Below the pieces are notes generated by a model, which saw only the letters and a program-made list of their open reading frames with translations, was not told where the DNA came from and did not search any database. Both the position numbers and the translations under genes were made by a program. Shown in pieces: positions 1-13,500 of a DNA stretch of 64,000 bases. The first letter of the stretch is position 1; each line of letters starts with the position of its first letter. The DNA comes from Turritopsis dohrnii (Eukaryota > Cnidaria > Hydrozoa > Anthoathecata > Oceaniidae), in NCBI GenBank assembly GCA_027922465.2, contig BQMF02000579.1:62001-126000 (forward strand), written 5' to 3'.

Positions 1-723
1 AGAATTTCTCTTTGGTACTAAATGATCGTTACAATACACAGATCTTTGTGGTAAAATCAGAACCACGAAAATTTTAGCCCCTAAACCTACTGAAATCAAT
101 TTTGAGAAACTGGTTCGTCCGAAGGATTTGGTAAATCAAAAACAATATCATAATGAGTTTACAGATTTTCTAATTATGTTAATTATATTTACACTGAATC
201 AGGTAATCTTTCTACTGATAAACCTCAATACCTTTGATATAACGTCACCTTATTTTTAGATTTTCTTATTTTTTGCTATTCGATACTTGCGTTATCGAAG
301 AACAATGTGTAGAAAAGATAACGCTAAGTTAAGAACTTAAACATGATTTCCCAATATCTGTGAGAAATGCAAGCTGTAAGAGATGTGTGTGCTGTACCAG
401 CGCTGTGGCCGTACCAGTGACGAGAGTTGTAAAAGCGGTATTGGTTGCGCAAGTGGGACGCAAGCGGTGTGGGTCTAAAAATTTTACGGGCAGAGTGGTT
501 TTTAACTAAGGTGGTTCAAATTATTCCCGTAGATAAAATGATTAACGGTGCGTTTTGCCCGATTTTTTAATTTTACAGTCTTATTTAGTACGAAAGCAGC
601 AAATGTATCAGTAAAAGGAAGGACAGAACATCATAAAGTGGCGCAGGCAGTGTTGAAGTTAAAAATTACAAAGTGGGCAAAAATAATTACAAAATTATAA
701 GACGGTGAACAAAATAAACTGAA
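1..723. other. no recognised gene
   Basis: I see no convincing coding sequence or known repeat here. An open stretch from about 78 to 200 is preceded by AG and followed by a GT (cag|gtaatc). It encodes no recognisable domain and lacks a good polypyrimidine tract, so I do not call it an exon. Upstream exons of the TRPA1-like gene could lie here or outside the window. Confidence 0.3.
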
Positions 724-1306
724 CTAGAAGCCATTAGGCTTGAACAATTTCCGCATCAGCCCTTCAGAAAATTGCTTTAGGCTAATTTTCAAGATATCTG
801 AATGACTTGTACACTGACTAATAATTTGATGCAGTCTGGAATTCATCAAATTACTCCTTTCTTAAATTTATTTAACTTTGCAATTCGCTATGATGTTTCG
901 GAGCCACAAAAACAGTTCACCAATATCTTGCGCATGATGTTCATTCATGAAAATGGAAGGTTTTTCGAAATTTGGTCCAAATTTGGCCCAAATTGTCCAA
1001 TTTTAGTCAATTCTGACAAAATGACTGTCAAATTCGAAATCAGCACCTTGTCTAAATTGCCCAATTTTAGTCAAACTTGTCAACATAATTGACAGGTTTG
1101 ACTGAAACTCCACCACGGATGTCCTAAAGTCCTAGCATAGAGTTTCGGGTCAGTCATTAACTATTCTGAATAAACAAACAATCCGAAATCCGAACGGACT
1201 TTCCGAAAACGACGAAAAACTGTGACAGAGATAGATCGTTAGATGGATAGATAGATAGATAGAATGTGTAAACCAAACAATTTCCTACGCATAGCGCGGA
1301 AATTGA
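724..1306 (-). mobile_element. non-autonomous Helitron/Helentron-like element, copy 1
   Basis: On the minus strand the element starts with TCAATTTCCGCGC (ending at 1306) and finishes with the hairpin AAGCC-TAAT-GGCTT followed directly by CTAG, with a flanking T. These are the terminal signs of Helitrons: 5' TC, and a 3' hairpin before CTRR. The interior holds about one 128-bp unit (around 950-1075) and a GATA-type microsatellite (about 1235-1262), the layout of DINE/HINE elements. The same termini recur at 18490 and 22673. Confidence 0.75.
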
Positions 1307-1537
1307 TTAAAACGTTTTGAGTTTTGATGAATAAAAATTGTTGGCTAAATTTATTTCCATGACAATTGTGTTTTTTTCATTACAAAAGCATTCATTTATT
1401 TTTCAACATAAATAACTAAATTATTGACAGCCCTGGAGTTTGTGAAATGTCCAATAACACGACTCGAAACTACATTCAAAGATCCAAAGCATTTGCAAAT
1501 CTTATCTTTATTGCATTAAATCCCCTCTCAATTGTAG

Positions 1538-4500
1538 ATATGATTCCAATGATGCAGCAGTAGCATTGCTAAAGCTTGGAGCTGATATAACATCAGTAAA
1601 TTGTTATGGTCAAACACCGCTCCATTTCGCTGCTCGGCGGTCAAACTTGAAAATTTGTCAAATTCTTATTTCAACTGGGACGACTGATGTCAACAAAACT
1701 GACAATGGACTGGTAAGTGTATATGTTTTTCGTGCTTGTTGTTCAAATACATACAACAATACTGATTCACATTGTTGGTGACCTATGCCTGGGCGCTGCC
1801 AATATTTTTTTAAGACCACGGTTAAACACATGAAGATTCATGCCTTATCAATATTGGAACTAAAATTTGGATGAGGTATACAGGTTTTTATAGATGAACG
1901 TTTGAAGCACACCTAAAACTATTCTGATCTCAATTGTAAGAACCGCTTGATAGGAGTGCTATCAGAAATTATGAACCGCTTGATAAAGGTAGATTTCCAT
2001 AGAGCAGCAAAATGCGCTGTGGCGATAATATCGCCAGCGAGGTTATCGCCGGGCGAACGATCTCTCGCGAAAAAAGTGGAGGCGATTTTATAGACAAAAT
2101 TGTGCTCTGGAAAAAAATGTAAACAAGCAATATGGCAGTTTTGAACAGAAGGCTTGTATTTAGATTACCTGGTTCTCATTCATTTACAGTTAAAAGATAC
2201 AATATGTATTTAAAAAACTACAACTAATAGAAACCGTCTGCTATAATGCTATTTTAAGTTGTTCGACAGAATTGCTATTGCAATCCCTTCGGGAAAACGT
2301 TTTATTTTCAAAAAGATTAATTTTCACTTGTTTGTGGAAGATCAGAATGAAAATTACGTAATCGTTTAACTTTCAAGCAAACTGATTGGTTGTCGCTCAA
2401 AAGCTCCGTCGCAAAGTTGATTTTTTTCTACTTTGCGTCGGAGCTTTTTTCTCGCGCGCGACTTCATAAAAATCTCTGGAACAGCGGTGATTGGCATGTA
2501 ATGCGCATGCACTTCAAAGTTTCCAGAGCGATATTATCGCCACAGCGCATTTTGCTGCTCTATGGAAATCCACCTTAACAGTGCTATCAGAAATCATGAG
2601 GATATTCTAAATAATGCAGCTATGTTAGATATGAAAAGAAGAAAACTATTTTCGTAAGAGCGTTAAGTTTCTTCCTTCGGGAATTCATCTGCTAACTAAG
2701 TACTATTGCTCCTGATTCTCGAGAACTTTTAGAAAAGAGATAGTCATCTACATGCCAACTAGTTAAATAACTAACTAGTTGATGAGTAAATGTTTTATTG
2801 GATTTCTGCGAAAGCAAGAAATTCATTAAAATCGGCTTTGTTTTCCTGATGTCCAAACTTAGCAATTTTTTGAAATTTCTTGCGTACATTTACATGAAAC
2901 CAAAGCACCGTGTATTGCATATCAGCGAAATATTAACAAAAGTTTCTTTGATCAATATTAAATAGATTTTAAAGGAGAACTAGCCGCCAAGGCGGCGTCA
3001 CTCGCCGCCCGTGTTCAGCCTGCGTTGTGTCACCCTCCCAACTGGTTCACAAAAAATGAAATTATGGAATTGGCAATGGAAAGTGTTACCAACTTGTAGC
3101 GCTCGAAATTCTGAGCAAGAAAATGGATAGGATCATATGTCTATGACGCACCGGTTCGGAGATATCGTCAATCAAATGTTTCGATGACGTCATGGAGCCC
3201 CCGTCCCCAAAGATTTTGCCCAAATTTTTTCGTCACCCCATGGCCAATATCGCGGACCCCTAAAAACGTCAGTTATCCCTATTGGTTAGAAAAATATTTC
3301 TTAAACGTCGCTTTCGGTTAGGGTCTCAATACAATGGTTTCACACTCTCACAACTCAATCTACCATTTTGCGAGACAGGAAAACAAAAAAAAAAACAAAC
3401 AGCCAGACAAAGAGTCGAGTATTAATATATATACGAGCGGCCAAGGTGGCGTTTTTTCACCGCGCATGTTCAGCCTGCGTTGAGTTCACGAAAAGAAAAA
3501 TTAAGGAATTGCAATGATAAGTGTACCCATGTTGCAAAGCTCGAAAAACTGATATAAAAATGTATGGGATCGTTTCGCTACGACCAACCATTACAACCAT
3601 TACAGAGATATCGAAGGTTTTGATGACGTCATAGACCCGTCCCCCCCAAAAAAAATTAGGCCCAAATTTTTCGTCACCCCATCGCCTGTATCGCGAAGCA
3701 CAAAAAACGTAAGTTATCTCGTTCTATTTGGGTCTCAATGGAATGGCTTCACACTGATGTCACGTAAAAGATAAGAAATAACAGACAAACGAGACTGACA
3801 AACAGACAAAGAAGCAGGCAGACAGAGCATCGAATCTTAATATATAGATTAGCGTCAGAAAAAAATGTCAATAATGTTTTTAAAAATCAATTCTATATAT
3901 AAAAATAGATTGTGAAAAGTTTTAGTTTATTTTCGTTAATAATTACTGAGTAATAATAAGAGCTTTATGACGTCACAAGCTGTATTTTTAAGAATAGTTG
4001 CTCATTTCGTGCTTGTTCTAACTAAACTATTAACATGTACTGCACAGTGTTTTGTTGTCGAAAAGTTTATTAATACAGCGCATTCTCTACTGTAAAGCAG
4101 GAAATACACTATGAGTTTTAACGCATGTGTTTTATCAGTGTATTTTAGGAAAACTCATGAGTTTTTTCGGTGTTGAATTTTATGTGTCAAAACATAGGTT
4201 TTCTAACCAATCAGCTTTGAAAATGGAACTGCGGCAAGTGAGTTTACATTTGATTTAGTGAGTATGTTCATGCGTCAAATTGCAACCATTACATTTAAAC
4301 GGTGAAAATACTTACAAATATGTTTGAACAAATGAGGCTAAGCCCGACCCTCACCCTCACTAACCCATTTCACAAGGTTTACACCGTAAAGCGTTATGGT
4401 TGCAATTTGACACAGGAACCATATGTAGTTGTTCGTTCTTCGAAAAAACATATGCGAAGTGAATTTGAAGTGAAAACTAGAAGACTCATGGCTTGAACAA

Positions 4501-7500
4501 TTTTCGCACTAGGCCTAGAGGATTTTCAAGGTATCTGAATGAGACTGTCCATTCTTTTCTTGCTGCTTATCTGAGAACAGGTCTATCATAATTACCAAAA
4601 TATAACTTTTGGTTCACAGGGAAAATAAAATGATGTTTGATAGAAGTGAACCAAAATCATTTCAAAAAATAAGCTGTATGGATTAAAGACTTATACACTG
4701 ACTAATAATTTGATACAGTCTGGAATTCATCAAATTACTCCCTTCTTTAATTTATCTAAATTAATCTTGACCACTTTGCAATTCACTATAATGTTTCGGA
4801 GCCAGAAAAACAGTTCACCAATATCTTGCACATGATGTTTACGCTTTCGGTTTGTGTCAGTGTGTAGATAGATGGGTCAATTCACTAACAAGTGAAGTAT
4901 ATAATTCGTGCTTTATCACAACTGCATTTGTTTACTTTTTTCAACTTTCAGTGTAATATTTCACTGCACGAAATTAAATGTTTTCGCATTTTCTAAGTCA
5001 CGAAAACGTTATGTTTTTGATATTATTCCCACACCGATTTACGAATAGTTAATGTGTTAAAATTCCGGACAAAGAATTTAGAAAACATAATATTTTCTGT
5101 TTTCGGAGGTGTAAACTATTATATTTTCAGTTTTCACACATTTTGATAGCACTTGGAGTTTTCAGTAATTCACGAATATATAAGGTTTCCTTATAAACTG
5201 AATTTCCAAAATATGTTTTGCCAAAATAACTTTCATCATAAGTGTAAAAGTGAATTCCGAAGAAATGGTTGTTCCTTTTTCGACTTTGTTTTTTGATGCG
5301 AAAAGTCTGTGATTTTATGAATGCTTAATCCATACGAAAAAAATCTCTCAGTGAATACGAATGTCTCTTTTTGCTGATACTTCAAAATAAAGGTTAGAAA
5401 ATAAATAAAGTTTTTCATTATCATAACGCTTTTTCCTACATTTGGAATCATCATCATATACGTTTATGCGATTAAATAAGCTCTGTGGGAGAGAGCCTTA
5501 TTCAAGATTTCATAGTGTAGATTTTCTAACATCGATTCTTTTTTGTTTATTCGAAGATTGAATTGCATAAGTGAAAAATAAATGTAAATTCATAGTAACT
5601 CGTTTGGTTGAAATGCACCAGATTTACGCAATGTTTCTTTCTTATTGAAACCTGATGAATTTCATACAAGATCGAAAATAATTATCCCTAAAGTTTTTAT
5701 TACGATTACGTTATCTGTTACCTTCCTAATTGACCTTTCTAGAGACTTCTTAAACGTCAAAATTTTGCCAAACTATCTACCCTGCTTCGTTTTGATGTGA
5801 ATTTGATGAAAATTATCACAAATTTTCCTATAGGGGTTTGCAGTTAAGCAAATAACACGTATGGGTATACACTGAATGCATGTGCATACACTTAATGTAT
5901 GTGTATACACTGAACGTATGGGTATACACTGAATGTATGTGATTTTTTCATGCATCAAATGAGTAAAAACTCGTGGAGTTCCGAAACTCATGTGTCAAAA
6001 ACTGATAGTGTATTTCCCGCTTAACACATGGTTTACTATCAAGCATTTACTTGTTCCAATAAAAGGGTTAGGACTAAGTGACGTGGAGAGACAAATTGGT
6101 ATTTTTCCTTTCCTGAACCTTTGAAAGAGAAATGTTGTGCTCATCAAAGATGGCTAATAATATTTTGACTGGTTTTACTATAAAAATTCATTTTAAAAGG
6201 CACAAATAAACATACAGTTTATAGAAACCATGCATTAGTTTTCCATGTTTTGAAAGATCTTTGAGCATTACATAAAAATATTTCATATCACAAAAGAAGA
6301 ATTTTATGATATAAGTACTTTGTAATTTATTTATTTCATCACGGAAAATTTGTTCCTTAGTCTGCAATAACAACTGAAAGTTATTTCGAGGACAGATTTG
6401 TCCAACATCAAGACCTGAAAGTCTTTATCAGATGTTATGCAGTATATATTTTCAAGTTGAAATATTTGTACTTTTGTATTGCGCGTTCACAAACAGAAAA
6501 GAGCAGTCACCTTGTGACGTCAGTAAAAAGTCACGTGATATTTTAAAAGCTTATTTTAACGCTATTAGAAGATTTTTTTACAAATTTTGGAAAATGTCTT
6601 TCTTTTTCTACAGTGTGTTTCATAATGTTGAAAACGGAAATTTTAAAGCTGCTTTTTGAAATGACTATACCGAATTTCAAAATAATTTTTACATCGGTGG
6701 AAAGCCATTTTCGAGTTCTTTCAGCTAGTATATTTTTGTGAAAAACGAAAATGTGGTTTTTGATTATAGAGATTTTAAACTACACGTTGATGTTATTGGA
6801 TAATCAATCAAATAACACCATTCGATAACCCCTGGAAACGTAATTCATGCTTCATAATTCATGCTATTAAGCCAAAAAGCAGATAGATAGAAAGATTTAT
6901 TTAGAAATCCCATTCATTTAAGAATTTTAGTTAGTTCTAAGATGAAGGCAAAATGAGGTGGCCACCATGTATCAGAAATAAATGTATTTTAGACCAAAAT
7001 TTGTGTAAATTGAAGAATTACTGATTTAGTGACAATTTACACATTTAGAGTACTCCATTACATATGGCAGTGATTGGTGGCAATGCAGAGGTTGTTCAAT
7101 TGCTGATCAATCATAAAGCTAAGGTTGATGCTGCTGATATAGAAGGGCAGCATCCAATTCACATTGCTGCATTTGAAGGACATGAAGAGTTGATGCCAGT
7201 GTTGATAAACCATGGTGTGTTAAGTGTCTTTTACGTGGCACGTTTCTTGCGTAGTCGAGATAGGGTAACCGTGAAAATTTCAATTTAGGGATGACTAATG
7301 GAATCAATATCAAAACTCGCGAAAATAAAAGCCCACTACATCTTGCAGCACAAGGTGGACATGCAGCAGCTGTCTATATGTTACTTTCATTAAAAGCAGA
7401 TGTCAACTCACGCACGAACCACGAGTTAACACCACTACATTTTGCTGTTGTTAATGATAATACAGCATTAATTGAGTATCTTATAAACCACGGAGCAAGG

Positions 7501-10500
7501 ATAAATGCAAAAGATGATAAACAATTAACACCCCTACACAGGTTAATAATCTTTAACAAAGTCATTTGAAGCTTGTTGCCATTAACATGCACCATGTGGA
7601 AATAAAATCTAAGATCGTTTTATTCCTTAGGGCTTCCTTATCAGGTAATGTTCCTGCAATGAAAATCCTTCTCTCACGTGGTGCGAATATTAACATCAGA
7701 GATATTGATCAGTTCACGCCATTGCTATGTGCCGTATGGAGAGGTCAAACTGGTGCTGCAGAGTATCTTTTGAAGCACAAGGCTAACATAAAGATATCGG
7801 ATCGTTTTATGAGAAATGCTCTCCATATTGCTGTCCAAGAAAATCAACTAAATACACTTAAAATGCTCTTGAACAATGGTGTTAACGTTTTAATAAATAA
7901 ACCTGACAAAGACTTTCTGACACCTTTACATTATGCTGCAAAATCTGGCAACGTTAAGGTAAACTACTTTTATCATATATTTCACTTTTTATTTTACTTC
8001 CACAACAGCTTGTTGCTAGTGCAGTCAGATATTCATTGTACATAGTAAAATCATGGTTGAACAACATAAAGTTGCCAGAATCCCATCTGTAAGATGAAGT
8101 TTTTATCTTATTTATAGATCATAGAGGTTTTATTAAAAAGCAAAGCAAGAATATACGTGCGTGATAATCGAGAACAAACGGCTGTCCATTTAGTGGCGAC
8201 ATCTGGAAAATCCAAAGCAATGGACATGTTGGGAAAAGTAGCTCCAGGAGTTATCAATGTAACAGATGATCATGGCAGATCCCCATTACATATTGCAGCA
8301 ATAAACGGCTTCTTGTAATAAACTTCTTAACTGATTAGTTCTATTTGTTGTTATTGTTGTTATTGTTGTTATTGTTATTGTTGTTATTGTTGTTTTTGTC
8401 GTTGTTTCAAATCATTTCTGAGGCATTCAAATATCATGACTTTTTGCAAATTTAAGTTCTATTAACTATTTTCAGGAGTGTCTGCACAAAGTTAATAGGC
8501 TTAGGTGCAGAAGTTGGACTTAAAGATGATATTGGAATGACTTCTTTGGACTACGCGGCCACAAAAGGACACTATAAAGTTCTGAAGCTCCTTACAGACA
8601 ATCATGCACCATTAGAGTCGACCAATAAGAATTCTCGAACAGCTTTGCACCATGCTGCATCAAATGGCCATGTTGAATGTGTTACTGCCTTATTAGATAG
8701 TGGTGCCAATATTACTGCAACTGATATTAATGGTCATAACTGCTTGCAGGTTGCTGTCGACAACAATAATGTGGATGTGTGTTTGGCATTGGTGAAACAT
8801 AAACGGTGATTGAACATTGACAATCCTTAACATTGATTTATTATCTTTTAATTGCAACTTTCTTTGATTTCCGTTTCTAATTACTTTAGATGGAGAGATG
8901 TTTTAAAAGAAACTGACAGCCAAAACGAACCAGCTATGGCAAAATTAATAGAATTTTTGCCTGATGTAGCTGAAGCTGTATTGGACAACTGCGTGGAGTT
9001 ATCGAAGCACTCTAAAGAACACCAAGAGTTTTCTGTCACATATAACTTTGAATATCTTGATGTATTGGCAACCAGAGATAAAGATGTCAAGACCAGATGT
9101 CGGTCTTACTTTGCACCTCACTATATGGCAAAGTACAATCGTGAAAAGCTGTTATCACACCCAGTAACAGTCCAGTTAGTTCATCATAAGTGGAATGCTG
9201 TCGGCAAACAATTTTATTATTTCGCTTTGCTTTTGTATGTGGTATTTGTGGCGTTGATCACCACCATGCTTTTGATGGAAAGGTAAAATAATTTATTTTG
9301 GTGAGACAACAGATAAAACTGCTTAACTGTGTTACAATGTTCGACCATAGTTTAAATACTGCCAATTATTACCACTGCATTGTTTAACTGAATAATTCAA
9401 GAATTGGCAGTTTTCCTAATGATCATCCATTAAATAGACATTTTCGGAAATTACGTCGCAGCAGATCTTGCTTCGCTTTCAAACTGTACAACAATGGCAT
9501 TTGTGTCGTTTTGGAAAAGAAATGATACACGACGGAAAAATGTTGAACTAACTTTTTTTATCATTCTTAATAGACCTTTCCCAAATTTCTGTTTAAATAC
9601 TGTGTTATAGCCTAGCCTGTAAGTTTCGCCTCTTTTTCTAACTCTTAATTACTTCTAATTATTCCACTGGGGAACTGAAAGAACGAGTAACTATTACTTA
9701 CTGAAAGCATTATCGTAAATGTCGAAATTAGCGCCCGGGGCGCTTGCTGAAAATTTCAGCCTTTAGAGGGGGCGCTTATTCGACAGAGGCGGTTATTCAA
9801 GCGGAGGCGCTTATTAAGTCTTCATTCATGACCAGGAAAATGTATTTTTACAATATTTTTCTTGCTTAAAATAATGTCCGAAATCATGTCAAACTAAACT
9901 AAATATCAACTTCTACGTCTTCTTCATGGTGTCATAATCGACAACAAGTTGGCTTCAAAAACAACCAACCATGACAAACATTCAACTGGAGTTTTTGAAA
10001 TGATGGAACTCTCGTTGCTCATCTACCAATCAAACTATTAAATGAAAAATACGGATGGAAACTTTGTTTCAGCTTTGGTTGTGGGGCCAAGAAAACGGAC
10101 TGTTTGGTGAAATGACCGTCCCGTTTTTGTTCTAGTTTGAAGGCGGTTATTCGGACAGGGGCGCTTATTCGACAGGGGACGCTTATTCCGTCATTTATGG
10201 TATGCAATTAGAGAAACAATGAAAAACAAAGAAACAAGGCGAAACTTGATAACTAAGAATTAACTCGGCGTTTAAACAGAAATTAAGGAAAGGTGTCTCA
10301 CGTTAATAATTTAAAACGTCAGAAACAAGGCAAGATCTGCCGTGTAGTAATTTCCTAAAAAGGTCTATATATCTCGATGTAAAAATAAAAGCAGTTAAAA
10401 ACTGGTATTCTCAATGACGCAACGCTTATGCAAATCCCACTGCAAGTTATACCATTGTTTGATTCTATTTATATTAGATATTGTGAAGATAATTGAAAAA

Positions 10501-13500
10501 GGAAAAAGTGCGAATTGCCTTGATTAACCAGTAATTAACACACAGCTATAATTTAATATTACTTCATTTTCTTCCTACCCGTTTTAGCGATGACGTAAAT
10601 CATGTTAATGACTGCAGTAATCTTTCAATAGTCTTAGCAACCGTGTGCTTAGGACTTTCTGCTGTTCAAGCACTTAAAGAAATTCTACAAATGGCAGCTT
10701 TACGTTGGGAATATTTGTTTCAACCAGAAAATTATATTGAAGTACCATTATGCCTTGCCAGTATTTCCTATTCATCTGCATTACTTGCTAAACATACAAT
10801 TTGTGATGGGAACCAAATTTCAAATTTTGAATGGGAAGTGGGTGTGGTTGCAACTTTCCTGGCGTGGTCCAATCTCTTGCTTTACCTCAAAAGAATTCCA
10901 TTTTTTGGTTTGGTGGTCGTCATGTTTGTGGAAGTCTTGCGCACGGTTATTGGTGTCCTTCTCGTTTTCAGTATTGTAATACTTGCCTTTACAATAACTT
11001 TTCACGTACTTTTAAAGCAATTAACATCGTTTTCGACAATTCCGTACACATTAGTTAAAGTGTTTGTCATGATCACTGGAGAATTTGACTATGATTCAAC
11101 ACTCAATGATCAAGGAGATAAGATACAATTTGAGTCGATCACCTTTTTATTGTTTGCACTCTTCCTTGTACTTATGCACATCGCCATGATGAACTTGATG
11201 GTAAGTATTTTCATTTTTTTTCTTGTTTTCTTGGGGTTTTTTTTGTTTGTTTTTTCTTGCTTGTTTGTTGTTTGTTTTTGCTTTGCTTTTTTGGCAATCG
11301 AATTCTCTTGTGCAAATCAATGTAATACTAACAACGATCTAGGTATTCACAGGCGTATTCAGGGTCAGTCAAAAAAGTGGAGGAGTCCAACATTCTTTTC
11401 AGTCTAAGTATCGATTATATTTTTTGCAAGCTTTCCTTTGCTACATAACTGGCTAAATTTTCCTGCACAATTTTGACTGAGCTCTAGCTACGCCTCTATT
11501 ATTAACTGAAAGACAATGCCATTCAGCTAGGTATTAAGTTAATTATAAAATCACACTTGCTAAATACTGTGTCCTAGAGAATTTCGATCCGAGATTTTAA
11601 CAGCCCATAACTGTTCACACCTACATCAGACTTCAGCGATTTTTACACCATTCGATAGTATTTTATTTAAGGATTTTAAAAATGTACATTTTGTTCTCCA
11701 AAACCTTTTGTTTAGGAAAAAATTAAGGATTTTACCATGAAAAAATCCAATTATCTTCTTAATGGTTAATTAATATATCTTTCAATAACAGCTATCAAAG
11801 GTCATTATCGAAAACAATAACAAATCAAGTGGTTGCGAAACACAAGAGTCATTAAAAACAAAACTTTAAGCTGTCTCAACATGTCCCCCGTTTCTCTGGA
11901 CACAGCGATTTGTACTTGCTGTCATTTCATAAAGAACGGCAAATAAAATTTTGATTTTGTCTAAGATTATTTGCTGCGTCGACAATTTTACTTCTCAACT
12001 CTGATAGACAGATCCAGTGCTTGGAGAAAACTTTTTGTAGCAACTAAAGATTGTTCATATGAGGTACAAAATTTTGTAGGAGCCCCCATCTCACAATTTT
12101 TAACTTTGTGATCAGATATTAAAGTACGTTTCAAATGAACTTGCACAGTTTTTATAAATGCTTGGCAAATTTGAAGGTTCTGAGATATTTCAAAAATTCT
12201 TTTTGCGCTGTGTCAAGCTTAAAAAGCACTTTTTCATGATATAAAAAATTTGGAAGAATAATGAAAATGGAAGAAGAAAAACAAAGATGAAAAAAAACGA
12301 GCTTTTTATAGAAAAGACCAAAACAGCTTAATTTTTTGTCAGACAAACTTCAATGTTCGATCGTTCAAGGCAAATAATTTTTCAAGAAAGTAAAAGAGAT
12401 CGCAAGACAAAATTCTTTAAAGTCGCTTAGGGCGCATATTTCTCGTGTTTACAAACTTGTAAGGATTTGATACCATCATTACCATCAAATTTGCCAAGCA
12501 TTTATAAAAGCTGTGCAAGTTCATTTGAAACGTGCTTTAATTTTAGTGTGTTCAATAACACCACGACATGTTCTTAATAAACAAAAGAATTAATTGCACG
12601 TGAAAACTTACTTTTATTAACCATTAAGGGATTAATGACAGTGACAGTTTAAAGAAATCCATTTTACTACAAAGGTTTTGGACTAAATTATTTAAAATAT
12701 TAAGTTTTTAAATCCTTGAAAGAAATGGTGTCGAATGGTGTAAAAATCACTAAAGTCTGATATATGTGTGAAAAGTTATAGCTTTTTAAAATCTCAGACC
12801 GAAATTCTCTGGGACACAGTGTACAGTGTGTTTCAAAATGTTGGAAATGGAAATTTTAAAGTTGATTTTTATTTTTAATGGTTGGTTAAGATGTGAATGA
12901 AAAGAAAAGATTTTTTGAAACGATGACAGCAATTTAGAAAACAATAAATAAATTTAAGCTGTGTGTTCCACGAAAAACTTTTATGTTTTTAAATATCAAT
13001 TTGGAGGTCTCAGCGCAAAGATAAAATTATTGAAAAATTTGAATGGATTCAATGCTTTGAAATAATAAGCATGATGTAATTAAACTACATGTTAATCAAC
13101 CGTTAAAAATTTAATTACATTTTTCCAAGACATTTTCCTTATTTTTTCAAAAACCACTTTTTCATTTTTCACAAAAATATACTAGCTGAAAGAGCTTGAA
13201 AATGGCTTTCCATTGATGTAAAAATTATTTTGAAATTCGGTGTATTCATTTAAAAAAAAACAACAAAACAATTTCCATTTTCAACATTATGAAACACACT
13301 GCAGTTTACTTTCTGGACTTTAATTACCCTTAAAAACATGTGATTGCTTGTTGAAATTATATTTTCAAATACTCTCCAGGTTGGCTTAGCTGTTGGTGAA
13401 ATCTCAAAGGTTAAAGAATCCGCAAAACTGAGGATGCTGAAAAATGAAGTAGATATGATAAGAGGTATGATTAGCCGATATCCTCAATGGTACTTGAAGC

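Larger units (their letters stand above)
4096..6021. mobile_element. 1.9-kb TIR element with TAA target duplication
   Basis: Termini are inverted repeats AGCRGGAAATACACTAT plus a following SAGTTTT, flanked by TAA at 4093-4095 and 6022-6024. The TSD suggests a PIF/Harbinger-type insertion. No transposase is visible. It contains a Helitron fragment (4477-4885) and a 22-bp tandem repeat near its right end. Confidence 0.7.

Noticed and set aside
802..1092. 96-codon open frame
   Set aside because: It runs through the Helitron-like repeat and its 128-bp unit; no protein features.
2390..2578. 62-codon frame at the MITE right end
   Set aside because: Lies in the MITE TIR and palindrome; chance frame.
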